DNA of 36,572 nt, taken from positions 119,641 through 156,212 of the forward strand of contig NZ_LMTI01000002.1 of the NCBI RefSeq assembly GCF_001510665.1. The letters are read 5' to 3'. A program made the translations under genes and the position numbers. This document shows, one piece after another, positions 7,563 to 15,500 of this stretch (position 1 is its first letter; each line of letters begins with the position of its first letter). The notes below the pieces were generated by a model. The model ran no database searches. It saw only the letters and a program-made list of their open reading frames with translations, and was not told where the DNA came from. Source of the DNA: Bacillus sp. FJAT-27445. GTDB lineage: Bacteria > Bacillota > Bacilli > Bacillales > Cytobacillaceae.

Positions 7563-8198
7563 CTATTGATCTTCATGAATATTGAGGATTCGGAAGCCGT
7601 GCTCCTCCAGTTTTTTCACAAACTTGTCGAGATTGTCCTTCTTTTCCACCTTCATGACAATCCTCCTGACCAATTTATCCGTTTCATCAAACGTAACCAA
7701 TGATATGATGTGCTCATGGAACTGGTGGGCGATTTCCGCCAATCTTGCAATTCGGCCTTCAGTCTCTACAGAAGTAAATGCAATCCTCACTCCAGGGCGA
7801 TTCATTCCAAATGCACTCTGGAATTGATCCAGGACATCATAGCGCGTTACCGCTCCCAGGAATTTCCTTTCTTTATCGACAATGGCCAATAGAGGGAAGT
7901 TCCTTAAGTTCATAAGCGTATTTTCAAATATTTCACCGCCATCAAGGAATTCTTCCTGGTGGGTAGCAATATCAGAAATAAGGGTTTCCTCCAAAAACTT
8001 GTCTTTTGGTTTTTCTGAAAGGAAAAAATGTTCAAATATCATATACTTTGTAATTATACCGGCATAAAGTTCCCCATCCAAAACCGGCAAACCATCAACC
8101 CGGTTCTCCTCGAGGCTTTGAAGCGCTCTTTTCACACTGTCCTTGCTTTGCACAGTAACGCATTTGAACTTTGGAATCATTATACTTTTAACAAACAT
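7563..8198 (-). CDS. CBS-pair and ACT-like domain protein (AcuB-like architecture)
   Basis: A 211-residue soluble protein with two CBS motifs (about 1-55 and 70-130; MFVKSIMIPKFKCVTV and DVLDQFQ bracket the pair) and a C-terminal ACT-like domain (about 135-205). CBS pairs bind adenine nucleotides, and ACT domains often bind amino acids, so a regulatory sensor is likely; the target is unknown. The layout matches B. subtilis AcuB in length and order, but the sequence does not look orthologous enough for that name. Start is ATG 8198 with GAGGTG six bases upstream; an in-frame GTG at 8207 overlaps that site. A terminator follows immediately. Confidence 0.85.
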   Translation of the reverse strand: MFVKSIMIPKFKCVTVQSKDSVKRALQSLEENRVDGLPVLDGELYAGIITKYMIFEHFFLSEKPKDKFLEETLISDIATHQEEFLDGGEIFENTLMNLRNFPLLAIVDKERKFLGAVTRYDVLDQFQSAFGMNRPGVRIAFTSVETEGRIARLAEIAHQFHEHIISLVTFDETDKLVRRIVMKVEKKDNLDKFVKKLEEHGFRILNIHEDQ

Positions 8199-8332
8199 GT
8201 CTATCACCTCATTAACAGATATTCTTCACTAACTATTTAATTCAACAGAAGATTGGCTAAACCCTTCATTGCCAATTATTTTCGTATCCAGGAATATAGA
8301 CTTCTGGCTAGAAGGGGAATATTTGATATAAA

Positions 8333-8361
8333 AAAACAGAAGCAGCCGGATGGCGCTTCTA
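8333..8361 (-). terminator. ypbF terminator (possibly bidirectional)
   Basis: AGAAGC/GCTTCT stem with a 9-11 nt loop, flanked by six A on the left and eight T on the right of the plus strand. On the minus strand it starts inside the ypbF TAG stop codon and ends in TTTTTT. Confidence 0.75.
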
Positions 8362-8817
8362 TTTTTTTTCATGATATAGATTGATATCAAACTCTTTTTT
8401 CATCATTTCAAAAACCAGGTGCCTGGATTTCCATTCTTCTTCCTTTTTCCAAAGGTCCTTGCTCCTATCAACTATTTCGCACCTGAGTTCATGGTATTCC
8501 TTTTCTTTTTTTTCTCGCTGTTCCTTTAACAAAACCATCATTCCGTATAGCGACACTGTCCCGACCAAAAAATAAAGGTTGGCACTGTCCCGGACAAATG
8601 CCGAAAACATCGCATAAAAGGAATAGGAGTAGGCCTGGGCTATTGTTCCATAAAGGTAAGCAAGAAAAAACGAAGCCGAGCCAAGTGTTCCGATTATAGC
8701 TAAATGATGCCTTTTTTTTGCTTTATCAAATTTTTTCTTCCTTTTCACTACATTATCCAGCATCTTTTTTGTTGCATGATCGGTCCTGTAGTCGAGCATT
8801 TCAATTGGCTTTTCCAT
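8359..8817 (-). CDS. ypbF: YpbF, DUF2663 membrane protein
   Basis: About 152 residues with two membrane helices in the middle (about 39-60 and 75-95), a basic N-terminal segment (VKRKKKFDKAKKRHH) and a long charged, probably coiled-coil C-terminal tail (KEQREKKEKEYHELR onward). Size and gene position between ypbG and ypbE fit YpbF; function is unknown. I chose ATG 8817, preceded at 6 nt by GGGGGA; the longer in-frame ATG at 8847 would add a stretch without a ribosome site. It ends in its own terminator. Confidence 0.75.
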   Translation of the reverse strand: MEKPIEMLDYRTDHATKKMLDNVVKRKKKFDKAKKRHHLAIIGTLGSASFFLAYLYGTIAQAYSYSFYAMFSAFVRDSANLYFLVGTVSLYGMMVLLKEQREKKEKEYHELRCEIVDRSKDLWKKEEEWKSRHLVFEMMKKEFDINLYHEKK

Positions 8818-8949
8818 TTTATTCCCCCATTCATATGAATTGGGCACGGACAGGAATGTGCAAGACGGTAATCTACTACAATGTATGAGCCTGTCCAGTG
8901 GTTTATGTACTTCACCAATTGCACAAAAAATGTGCTTTTGACCTTCTTC

Positions 8950-9681
8950 CTAGTTTAATGGAATTTTTAAAGTCTGCCCAACCATGATGTCATTCCCGTT
9001 TACCGCATTTGCTTTCCTGATTTTTTCAATGCCATCCTGGGATTTGTAGTACATCATTGCAATCCTGAACAATGTTTCCCCAGGCTTGACGGTATGATAT
9101 TTTACAATACCCTGTGATTTTTCATTTGCTGCTGAACCAGATTCTTCTTTTATACTCTCGCCTCCATTTGAAGGGGCTGGCTGAATGGCCGTATTTCCGG
9201 ATGGGGCATTATCATTAGAAGCATCCTTGCCCTCCCCGGAATTCAACGAACCGGAGGAATTTGGTTCTTTATCGGTGCCCTCTGCGCCGCCCTCCTTAGT
9301 TTCTATTCCGGGGTCGGCGTCTTCGGATTTGCCTTCCACCTCTTTACCGTCTTCATCCATTGGTTCGGAGCCCTTTCCTTCAGGCTGATTACCCGCATCA
9401 TAATCAACCAACTCGACTCCACCCTTCGCCGATGATGGCCCAGACTTATTTCCTTCCATACTGGAAATGACTGCAAACACGGTCAAGGGCAGCAAAATAA
9501 AGAAAAGCACAAGTAAGCGAATTACAGGATATTTTAGCTTGAATTTTGTTTTCTTTTTCTTGTTTTGATGGACTCTTGAGCGGGGAGGAAGCTTGGACTT
9601 CTCCCCATTTTCAGGCCTGGCTCGATCTATTCGTTTCCGGTGTTTTTCAACCTGTTCAAGATACGGATCATCTTTTTTCAT
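8950..9681 (-). CDS. ypbE: YpbE, membrane-anchored LysM protein
   Basis: Single-pass protein of 243 residues: a basic cytoplasmic N-terminus, one transmembrane helix near 50-72 (VIRLLVLFFILLPLTVFAVI), a long low-complexity linker rich in Gly, Ser, Glu and Asp (about 78-190), and a C-terminal LysM domain (about 195-243, YHTVKPGETLFRIA to VGQTLKIPL) that should bind peptidoglycan outside the cell. Start is ATG 9681, eight nt after AAGGAGG; that ribosome site would be coding if the upstream ATG 9702 were used. The start overlaps the end of ypbD by 14 nt, indicating translational coupling in the ypbB-recS-ypbD-ypbE operon. Confidence 0.88.
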   Translation of the reverse strand: MKKDDPYLEQVEKHRKRIDRARPENGEKSKLPPRSRVHQNKKKKTKFKLKYPVIRLLVLFFILLPLTVFAVISSMEGNKSGPSSAKGGVELVDYDAGNQPEGKGSEPMDEDGKEVEGKSEDADPGIETKEGGAEGTDKEPNSSGSLNSGEGKDASNDNAPSGNTAIQPAPSNGGESIKEESGSAANEKSQGIVKYHTVKPGETLFRIAMMYYKSQDGIEKIRKANAVNGNDIMVGQTLKIPLN

Positions 9682-10267
9682 TGATTTTGCCTCCTTGTCC
9701 ATTTTTAACCTTTAACACAATTCCCAAGAGGAAATCAATAGTAAAATGCATAACAACGGTAACAGCCAGATTTCCCGTCCAGCTGTAAAGTGACCCAATC
9801 AGGAAACTTAAGGCCACGATATTGATAAATAAAAACCAGTTAAATAAGTAACGATAATGGATTAATACGAAAATAATGCTTGCAACGAACAGGCCTGTTT
9901 TTTCCTGGATGATTCCCCGGAAAAGAATTTCCTCACTAAATGCGACTAGGGCGGCTATAACTGCAATATGAGGAATGCTCCTTCCCCTGAAAATTTTTTC
10001 ATTCAGCCCGCCATCATCAAAAAAGGAGGGCGGAAACAACTTCATAAGGATTAGATCAAGGAGCACTACCGCGATTCCAGCTGGAATCCCATATTTCCAA
10101 ATAGCCGGGTCAACCCAGTCAAATACGCCTGCAAAATGGCCCTTATCGAAAAAAAATAAACTTAAAATTCCAGAAATCACAAGGAGGAGGAATTGCGTTC
10201 CATACAGGTGGTAAAGCAATTCCCGATCACTAAGCTGTCCGATAAGCTTCCTATGCCTATCCATCAT
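9668..10267 (-). CDS. ypbD: YpbD, CPBP-family intramembrane metalloprotease homologue
   Basis: Polytopic membrane protein of about 199 residues with the CPBP/Abi (CAAX protease-like) motifs: SEEILFR (E112, E113, R117), FVLIH (F133 to H137) and HFTID (H174, D178). Family members are glutamate/His-based intramembrane proteases; the substrate of YpbD is unknown. The start is probably ATG 10267 or the adjacent ATG 10264, placed after AGGTGA and lying within the last codons of recS, so the genes are coupled. The 3' end overlaps the start of ypbE. Confidence 0.87.
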   Translation of the reverse strand: MMDRHRKLIGQLSDRELLYHLYGTQFLLLVISGILSLFFFDKGHFAGVFDWVDPAIWKYGIPAGIAVVLLDLILMKLFPPSFFDDGGLNEKIFRGRSIPHIAVIAALVAFSEEILFRGIIQEKTGLFVASIIFVLIHYRYLFNWFLFINIVALSFLIGSLYSWTGNLAVTVVMHFTIDFLLGIVLKVKNGQGGKINEKR

Positions 10268-11756
10268 ATGTTTCACCTAACAAAAGCTCCGAGAGCCTTT
10301 CCTTCCAGCCCTTCAATGTTTCTATCTCAGGCACTTCCCGGGAGCTTTTTTTATAAAAGCCCATATCAAGCCCGCAGGAATCGCAGCAATATGGTCTCCC
10401 GGATTTAAGTTCGGATTCCTGAAAATATGTTAAAAAATAGTTGCGCAGGCATCCAGCTGATTCCGTCCAATTTCGCATGATACGGATATTTTCCATTTTT
10501 GTGTAATTCCTTTTTGAGATATATTCTTCCAATTGAGCTTTGATTTTCGACAACGGTTCCTCTCGCTTTTCTTCAAGGAATTCAGAAAGCCATCTCCATT
10601 GGCCGTTAGAAAGTCCACTAGCGATAGCAGCCTCTTCCAATTCGTCACGTTCCAATCTAATAAATGAATCGCCCTTGAAGGCGGAAAAGAACACCCTAAG
10701 CTGCACCTCATTCGGAAGCTCCCCTTCGGCAAGATGGTATTGAAGCTGTTCATCGCCGTCGGAATAAAGCAGGATTGCGACCGATGGTTTTCCATCCCTG
10801 CCAGCCCTGCCAATTTCCTGAAGATACGATTCAATTTGCATCGGCATATGGTAATGGATGACATACCGAACGTCCTCTTTGTTAATCCCCATACCGAATG
10901 CACTGGTCGCGCAAATGACATCGAGCTGCCCATTCAAGAATTGCTGCTGGATTAAAGCTCTTTGTTCGAGGTCCATGCCCCCATGATAGGCCATTGTCTT
11001 TGCAATCCCATTCTCCCTGAAAAAATCGGCCAATTGCTCGGCTGCTTTTTTGCTGGAAAAATAAATAATGCCCGGCTTTTTTAATTCTTTTGCCCAATAA
11101 AGGGCTCTTTCGCCTTTTTCGATTTTATTTTCAACTTTTTCAATATGGAACGAAATATTGGGCCGGTCTATGCTCGCTTCAATTCTTGCTGCCGGTTGTA
11201 TGCCGAGCTGTCTGGTAATGTCATCCCTTACTGCTGGGGTAGCCGTAGCTGTCAACGCAAGAGTGAGCGGATTGCCCAAAATTCCCCGCAAGCTTCCCAG
11301 CTTCAGATAATCGGGGCGGAAGTCATACCCCCACTGTGATATACAATGCGCTTCATCAATTGCAAGCAATGAAACAGGCACTTCTTTGATTCTATCAATA
11401 ACATGTGAAAAACCAAGCATTTCCGGTGATAGAAAAATAAATTTGTAGTGATGCAGCGAAGCGAGTGCTTCTCTTTTCTCGGACGGCGTTAAAAAAGAAT
11501 TCAAGGCAACCACCCGCTTTTCGCCTCTTTTCATCATTTGCTCAACCTGGTCCTGCATGAGTGATAGCAGTGGCGATACAATAATGACCGCCCCTCCGAG
11601 TATGTATCCGGGAAGCTGGAAACAAAGTGATTTTCCTGTTCCAGTTGGCAGCATGGCCAAAGTGTCATGGCCATTTAATAATGACTTGATTACTTCCTTT
11701 TGCCCTGGCCTGAAGGTTGTAAAGCCGAAATAATTTTCAAGTGTTTGCTCAAGCAT
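10257..11756 (-). CDS. recS: RecQ-family ATP-dependent DNA helicase RecS
   Basis: Superfamily 2 helicase of 499 residues, the short RecQ form found in the ypb cluster of B. subtilis (RecS). Visible motifs: FRPGQ, Walker A LPTGTGKS (36-43), DEAH (134-137), ALTATATP, and motif VI QEIGRAGRDG. The C-terminus holds a zinc-binding region with GCLRNY and CCDSCG. There is no HRDC domain, unlike the longer RecQ. A role in unwinding DNA during repair or recombination follows from the family. The start codon overlaps the stop of ypbB (TAATG), and the 3' end overlaps ypbD, so expression is coupled on both sides. Confidence 0.94.
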   Translation of the reverse strand: MLEQTLENYFGFTTFRPGQKEVIKSLLNGHDTLAMLPTGTGKSLCFQLPGYILGGAVIIVSPLLSLMQDQVEQMMKRGEKRVVALNSFLTPSEKREALASLHHYKFIFLSPEMLGFSHVIDRIKEVPVSLLAIDEAHCISQWGYDFRPDYLKLGSLRGILGNPLTLALTATATPAVRDDITRQLGIQPAARIEASIDRPNISFHIEKVENKIEKGERALYWAKELKKPGIIYFSSKKAAEQLADFFRENGIAKTMAYHGGMDLEQRALIQQQFLNGQLDVICATSAFGMGINKEDVRYVIHYHMPMQIESYLQEIGRAGRDGKPSVAILLYSDGDEQLQYHLAEGELPNEVQLRVFFSAFKGDSFIRLERDELEEAAIASGLSNGQWRWLSEFLEEKREEPLSKIKAQLEEYISKRNYTKMENIRIMRNWTESAGCLRNYFLTYFQESELKSGRPYCCDSCGLDMGFYKKSSREVPEIETLKGWKERLSELLLGETYDG

Positions 11757-12847
11757 TAACCGTCACCAAGCTTTGCCAATACAAGCCGTATTTTAAAATA
11801 GGAGATTCCCCCAGTAAGTTCCTTTAATTCACGCAATTGCCTTGTTGAAGACTTTGTTGCAAGTTCGATTATTTTCTCCTGCTCTTCGGCTGACACATAC
11901 GGATCAATTGAAAAACCGCTGACATTTAATGCAATCTCGACTATATGGTCTTCAATTGTGCTTCGCTTCAATCCCCTTACAGCGGCAATCGAATCAATAG
12001 GCACACCTTGATTCAGAAGCTTAAGGGTTTGCCTGGAGGTAAGGGTCATCGAAGAGCCGGATCCTTCGTCTTCCAAAAGGCGGAATAAGAGCGGATATTT
12101 TTCTTCCTGTTCAGCTGCTTTTTTGCATATGTAATGGAGGATGCCGAGAAATTCCAAATGATAGTGGAACTCATCCATTCCAAGCATCATGGCAGCTTGC
12201 CGGGATGTCAGCCCAGCAGATTGATAGCCTGTTAGCCTGAGGACCAGTATGTCAGGCTTAATTTCCTTCTCCCCTTCTAGGAGTGATGATAATTCATGAA
12301 ATAAAACGCGGGGCAGCGTCACTCTCTGTTCAGGAGGCAGCTTGCCAAGAAAGTTTTTTATCCAATTCTGGGTACGCCGCTTTTTTTGGATTGGAATATA
12401 ACGGGATTCCTTCCTTGATATATGGGAACAGACTTGGGCTAAAAGAGACAGCCTCTCCCATACATACTGTCCTGCCAAATGATATTTCCAGCCTTGCAAG
12501 TGCAAGGGGAGTGGATGAGTTAAGAGTTCTACCTCCAAATATTCCTCCCCCTTGGCTGTTAGAAAAAAGCGCTGTGACTCCCCTTCCTGAATGAGGCTTT
12601 GCCTTTTCAGAGTGAGAACCGCTCCTTCAATCATTTCGCGTGTTACGCTTCCAAGAGCCATAAATAGCACAGTCAAGGAAAACAGGTGTGCATCCTGTAT
12701 CGTTTGGGCGGATTTTTTTCCTTTTAATAAATGGTATATTGAATAAATCGTCCGTTCGCCCTTCAATTTCTTAAGGCAATATAAAATAATTATGTCGAAA
12801 TATTGAATGATTGGCTTTCCGCCAACTTTTCGCATATCATTCACCAT
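11756..12847 (-). CDS. ypbB: YpbB, helix-turn-helix protein paired with RecS
   Basis: A 363-residue protein with a C-terminal helix-turn-helix of the kind found at the C-termini of some RecQ helicases (about 295-360, GVPIDSIAAVRGLKRSTIEDH). The N-terminal half contains ERTIYSIYHLLKGKKSAQTIQDA, typical of YpbB. Because recS here lacks such a domain and starts within the ypbB stop codon, the two proteins may work together; this is inference from domain logic and coupling. Start ATG 12847 is uncertain: the AAGGGAT before it is very close, and ATG 12835 (after GGTGA) is an alternative. Confidence 0.85.
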   Translation of the reverse strand: MVNDMRKVGGKPIIQYFDIIILYCLKKLKGERTIYSIYHLLKGKKSAQTIQDAHLFSLTVLFMALGSVTREMIEGAVLTLKRQSLIQEGESQRFFLTAKGEEYLEVELLTHPLPLHLQGWKYHLAGQYVWERLSLLAQVCSHISRKESRYIPIQKKRRTQNWIKNFLGKLPPEQRVTLPRVLFHELSSLLEGEKEIKPDILVLRLTGYQSAGLTSRQAAMMLGMDEFHYHLEFLGILHYICKKAAEQEEKYPLLFRLLEDEGSGSSMTLTSRQTLKLLNQGVPIDSIAAVRGLKRSTIEDHIVEIALNVSGFSIDPYVSAEEQEKIIELATKSSTRQLRELKELTGGISYFKIRLVLAKLGDG

Positions 12848-13029
12848 GATCCCTTTTTATTTTTTTTACTCACTCTTAACGTGCAGCAAGAACCCCAATG
12901 GATTCAAGGTTTAGTAAGGAGGCAAGTGGGGGATGAATAAAACCAATGATGGATGTTCACTTTATTTTAACACGAATGCGTGTCGTTTTCCGGCTGTTTT
13001 TCGGGAATCCAATCGAATGCCCAAGCTAA

Positions 13030-13044
13030 TGAAAAGCATTATCA
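13030..13044 (+). promoter_or_regulatory. Fur-box-like sequence upstream of fer
   Basis: TGAAAAGCATTATCA matches the 7-1-7 Fur consensus (TGATAATNATTATCA) at 12 of 14 defined positions. It ends 12 bp before the fer -35 element. Iron control of ferredoxin would make sense but is inferred. Confidence 0.4.
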
Positions 13045-13056
13045 GTGCAATATCTA

Positions 13057-13085
13057 TTGAAAAGTTTCCATTTCTTTTTTACAAT
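13057..13085 (+). promoter_or_regulatory. SigA promoter of fer, framed by an inverted repeat
   Basis: TTGAAA (13057-13062), 17-nt spacer, TACAAT (13080-13085), 67 nt before the fer ATG. A perfect 9-bp inverted repeat, TATCTATTG (13051-13059) and CAATAGATA (13082-13090), overlaps both hexamers. Confidence 0.75.
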
Positions 13086-13124
13086 AGATATGCAGTATGC
13101 GTTTCCAGTTTGTCGGTTAAATAA

Positions 13125-13400
<276 letters not shown>

Positions 13401-13416
13401 ATAAAGGGACGTACAT

Positions 13417-13446
13417 AATCTCCGCCTCATTGGCGGAGATTTTTTT
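13417..13446 (+). terminator. fer terminator
   Basis: Perfect 10-bp stem AATCTCCGCC/GGCGGAGATT with a 5-nt loop, followed by T. Confidence 0.93.
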
Positions 13447-13452
13447 CATACT

Positions 13453-13482
13453 AAAAAGGCAGCATTTTACCGCTGCCTTTTT
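13453..13482 (-). terminator. ribU terminator, bidirectional
   Basis: Perfect 11-bp stem AAAAAGGCAGC/GCTGCCTTTTT with T runs in both directions, about 20 bp beyond the ribU stop; it also backs up the fer terminator. Confidence 0.9.
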
Positions 13483-13502
13483 AAATAAGCTTTTTGAATT
13501 AA

Positions 13503-14078
13503 TTAAATGGATGTCTGTTGCCTGTTAATCCAATAGTTCATCCGAACATATAGTGGAACGAACAGCAAGGACATGATGACACCCTTTAGGATATTAAAAG
13601 GCAAAATTGCCGTTACAACTAGCTTACGAACTTCCGAGTCAGCCATTGCTGGCGCATTTAGAAACAGGGTATACGCGGGCAGGATAATGTAATAGTTGAG
13701 GATGCTCATTAAGACCGCCATTATAAAAGTGCCAGCAACAAGTGCCAGTGACAGCCCCTTCTTGGTTTTAATCCTGCTATAGACAAAATAAGTCGGCAGG
13801 ATAAATAACACTCCTGCGATAAAATTTGCAATGTGGCCAACCGGGACACCTGTCTGGCTGCCGGTCATGAAATAATCAAGCAGATTTTTAAACAATTCCA
13901 CCAAAATTCCAGCAACCGGGCCAAACGCCAGTGTTGCTATTAATGCCGGGATGTCGCTGAAATCAATCAGCAAAAAATTCGGGAAAACAGGCAGCGGGAA
14001 ATTCAACAGCATAAGAATGTACGATATGCTGCTCAGCATCCCAACCATTACCATTGTCTTCAAATTAAGTTTTTTCAT
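13503..14078 (-). CDS. ribU: RibU, riboflavin-specific S component of ECF transporter
   Basis: Membrane substrate-binding protein (191 residues, about six helices) that works with the shared EcfAA'T module, encoded elsewhere, to import riboflavin. The N-terminus MKKLNLKTMVMVGMLSSISY and the FSDIPALIATLAFGPVAGI segment are typical of RibU/YpaA. The start is ATG 14078 after GGAGAGAGG; the longer frame reaching upstream runs into the leader. An FMN riboswitch and terminator precede it, which strongly supports the substrate assignment. It ends in a bidirectional terminator shared with fer. Confidence 0.94.
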   Translation of the reverse strand: MKKLNLKTMVMVGMLSSISYILMLLNFPLPVFPNFLLIDFSDIPALIATLAFGPVAGILVELFKNLLDYFMTGSQTGVPVGHIANFIAGVLFILPTYFVYSRIKTKKGLSLALVAGTFIMAVLMSILNYYIILPAYTLFLNAPAMADSEVRKLVVTAILPFNILKGVIMSLLFVPLYVRMNYWINRQQTSI

Positions 14079-14143
14079 TTTCCTCTCTCCTTTTGTGTCC
14101 ATCACCAAAGAAGAAAAGTTCAGCAAAAACATTCCAATGCAAA

Positions 14144-14177
14144 TAAAAACCTCCAAGCCCGGCAGCTTGAAGGAGAT
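14144..14177 (-). terminator. Expression-platform terminator of the FMN riboswitch
   Basis: Minus strand stem CTCC..CAAGC/GCTTGGAGG followed by TTTTT (14149-14145), between the aptamer and ribU. A second hairpin GTTCAAAA/TTTTGAAC (14225-14218 and 14210-14203) lies between aptamer and terminator and may take part in the switch. Confidence 0.8.
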
Positions 14178-14239
14178 TTTTACAGAGGCATGCTTAATAA
14201 ACGTTCAAAATACCATTTTTTGAACGCATGCAGAACCTC

Positions 14240-14364
14240 CATCTTCTCCCATCCAGACTATACTGTCGGCTTTGGAATCACACCAAATCCTGCCAAATTG
14301 CGGCTCGCGGGCTAAAGCAAAAGCTTATCACCGCCGGTCGGGAATTTCACCCAGCCCCGAAGAT
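14240..14364 (-). promoter_or_regulatory. FMN riboswitch (RFN element) controlling ribU
   Basis: The minus strand carries the full RFN core: ATCTTCGGGGCTGGGTGAAA and TTCCCGACCGGCGGT at the 5' side, AGCCCGCGAGCC, then GGCAGGATTTGGTG, GATTCCAAAGCCGACAGT, and TCTGGATGGGAGAAGATG closing P1. FMN binding should favour the downstream terminator and lower ribU expression. Confidence 0.96.
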
Positions 14365-14388
14365 AGACAATATTTAGTTTACGATTTT

Positions 14389-14394
14389 ATTATA
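14389..14394 (-). promoter_or_regulatory. -10 element of the ribU leader
   Basis: TATAAT on the minus strand about 25 nt upstream of the RFN element; the -35 (TATTCA at 17 nt) is weak. Confidence 0.5.
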
Positions 14395-14514
14395 CTAAAA
14401 AATCCGCTTTATGAATAGCTATATTAGCCATTCGCTTATATGTTGATTTTGTGAACAAACCACTTTAGATTTCCTTATTCTGTTATATTGATTGTTTCCC
14501 TGCTAAATCGTCAT

Positions 14515-15303
14515 TTAGTTAATAGCAGCGCTCCCTTTGGGGATTGGTTCTCGCTCGGTTTTTTCAAGGCTCAGTTCCTGGCCGGGAAAGATCGTTATTC
14601 CATCGAGTCCGTTCATTTCCTGAAGTTCCTCTACCCCAAGGCCATTATTCATCGCTATTTCCCAAAGTGTGTCGCCTTTTTTGACGATATGAACCGTCTT
14701 TGCCGAGTTTATAGAAACCTCAATGCCAGTATCCATAGCTTCAAAGGCTTCTGTATGGAGAATGCTGTTTTCACCCGTAGAAATGAAGTCTCCCTCTTTA
14801 ATACTGCCGAGCAAGTGAACTGGATTTATGGCGTTTTCCTTTTCGAATGTCCATTCGGATTGATGGATTTCAAAATGGAGATGAACACCTGTTGATACGC
14901 CTGTATTGCCCATCGTTCCGATCTGTTCCCCTTTTTTTACCTGGTCGCCCTCTTCAGCCTGCCTCTGATCAAGATGGGCGTATACCGTTACAAATCCATT
15001 TGGATGTTCAATTAATATGGCATTCCCATATGTAGAAGACAAATACGATTTAATAATTTCCCCGTCGAATACGGCCTTGACCGGAGACCCTAGGCTACCG
15101 GCAATGTCTATCCCCTTGTGGCGGCCCATCCTTGTACCATATGTATCAGAAATGGTGCCTTCAACTGGCCAATCCCATTCCATCCCTAACTTTATGTTTT
15201 TAGATACCCCTTCCGCATTTGCCTTGATTCCGCCAAGAAACAAAAGCGTAATGCATGCTGCCATGATACCCACTATTAAAAACCTGAAGATGTAGTCCTT
15301 CAT
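14515..15303 (-). CDS. Secreted M23 metallopeptidase with C-terminal LysM
   Basis: Exported cell-wall endopeptidase of 262 residues. A signal peptide or anchor covers about 1-30 (hydrophobic, ending KANA). The LytM/M23 zinc-peptidase domain spans about 45-165 with ligands H62 and D66 (RHKGID), H110 (YAHLD) and the HLHFE motif (H141, H143). A LysM domain at about 205-250 (VKKGDTLWEIAMNNGL to FPGQEL) should hold it on peptidoglycan. All catalytic residues are present, so it should be active, probably cutting cross-link peptides. ATG 15303 follows AGGAGG. It is monocistronic, between the ribU leader and rsiX. No gene symbol can be assigned with confidence. Confidence 0.92.
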   Translation of the reverse strand: MKDYIFRFLIVGIMAACITLLFLGGIKANAEGVSKNIKLGMEWDWPVEGTISDTYGTRMGRHKGIDIAGSLGSPVKAVFDGEIIKSYLSSTYGNAILIEHPNGFVTVYAHLDQRQAEEGDQVKKGEQIGTMGNTGVSTGVHLHFEIHQSEWTFEKENAINPVHLLGSIKEGDFISTGENSILHTEAFEAMDTGIEVSINSAKTVHIVKKGDTLWEIAMNNGLGVEELQEMNGLDGITIFPGQELSLEKTEREPIPKGSAAIN

Positions 15304-15470
15304 GATTGTTTACCTCCTCAAACTTTTGCGTCCAAACCACATTATGCCTTTCATTCCAGAGTTAGAACCCTTTTGGCACATTTGTTATAATTTGGAGCAG
15401 GAGAGAGGCTTATGCATTTATTTTGCTTTTCCAAATATAAACATCTATTTATAGCATCTTTTACATACGT

Positions 15471-15499
15471 AAAAAGCCTGCCAGGGTGGCAGGCTTTTT
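15471..15499 (-). terminator. rsiX terminator
   Basis: Perfect 12-bp stem AAAAAGCCTGCC/GGCAGGCTTTTT with a 5-nt loop, directly past the rsiX stop; symmetric, so it may act on both strands. Confidence 0.93.
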
Positions 15500-15500
15500 G

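Noticed and set aside
8925-8949. GCACA-T6-GTGC stem past ypbE as a terminator
   Set aside because: Only four pairs and no T run after the stem on the minus strand; ypbE termination remains unassigned.
12933-13124. 63-codon frame on the plus strand upstream of fer, with GGAGG nearby
   Set aside because: It runs through the fer promoter and Fur-like site, ends just before the ribosome site of fer, and its protein has no domain-like pattern. More likely chance.
14488-14895. 135-codon plus-strand frame opposite the M23 peptidase
   Set aside because: Antisense to a gene with all catalytic motifs intact; no promoter or family likeness.
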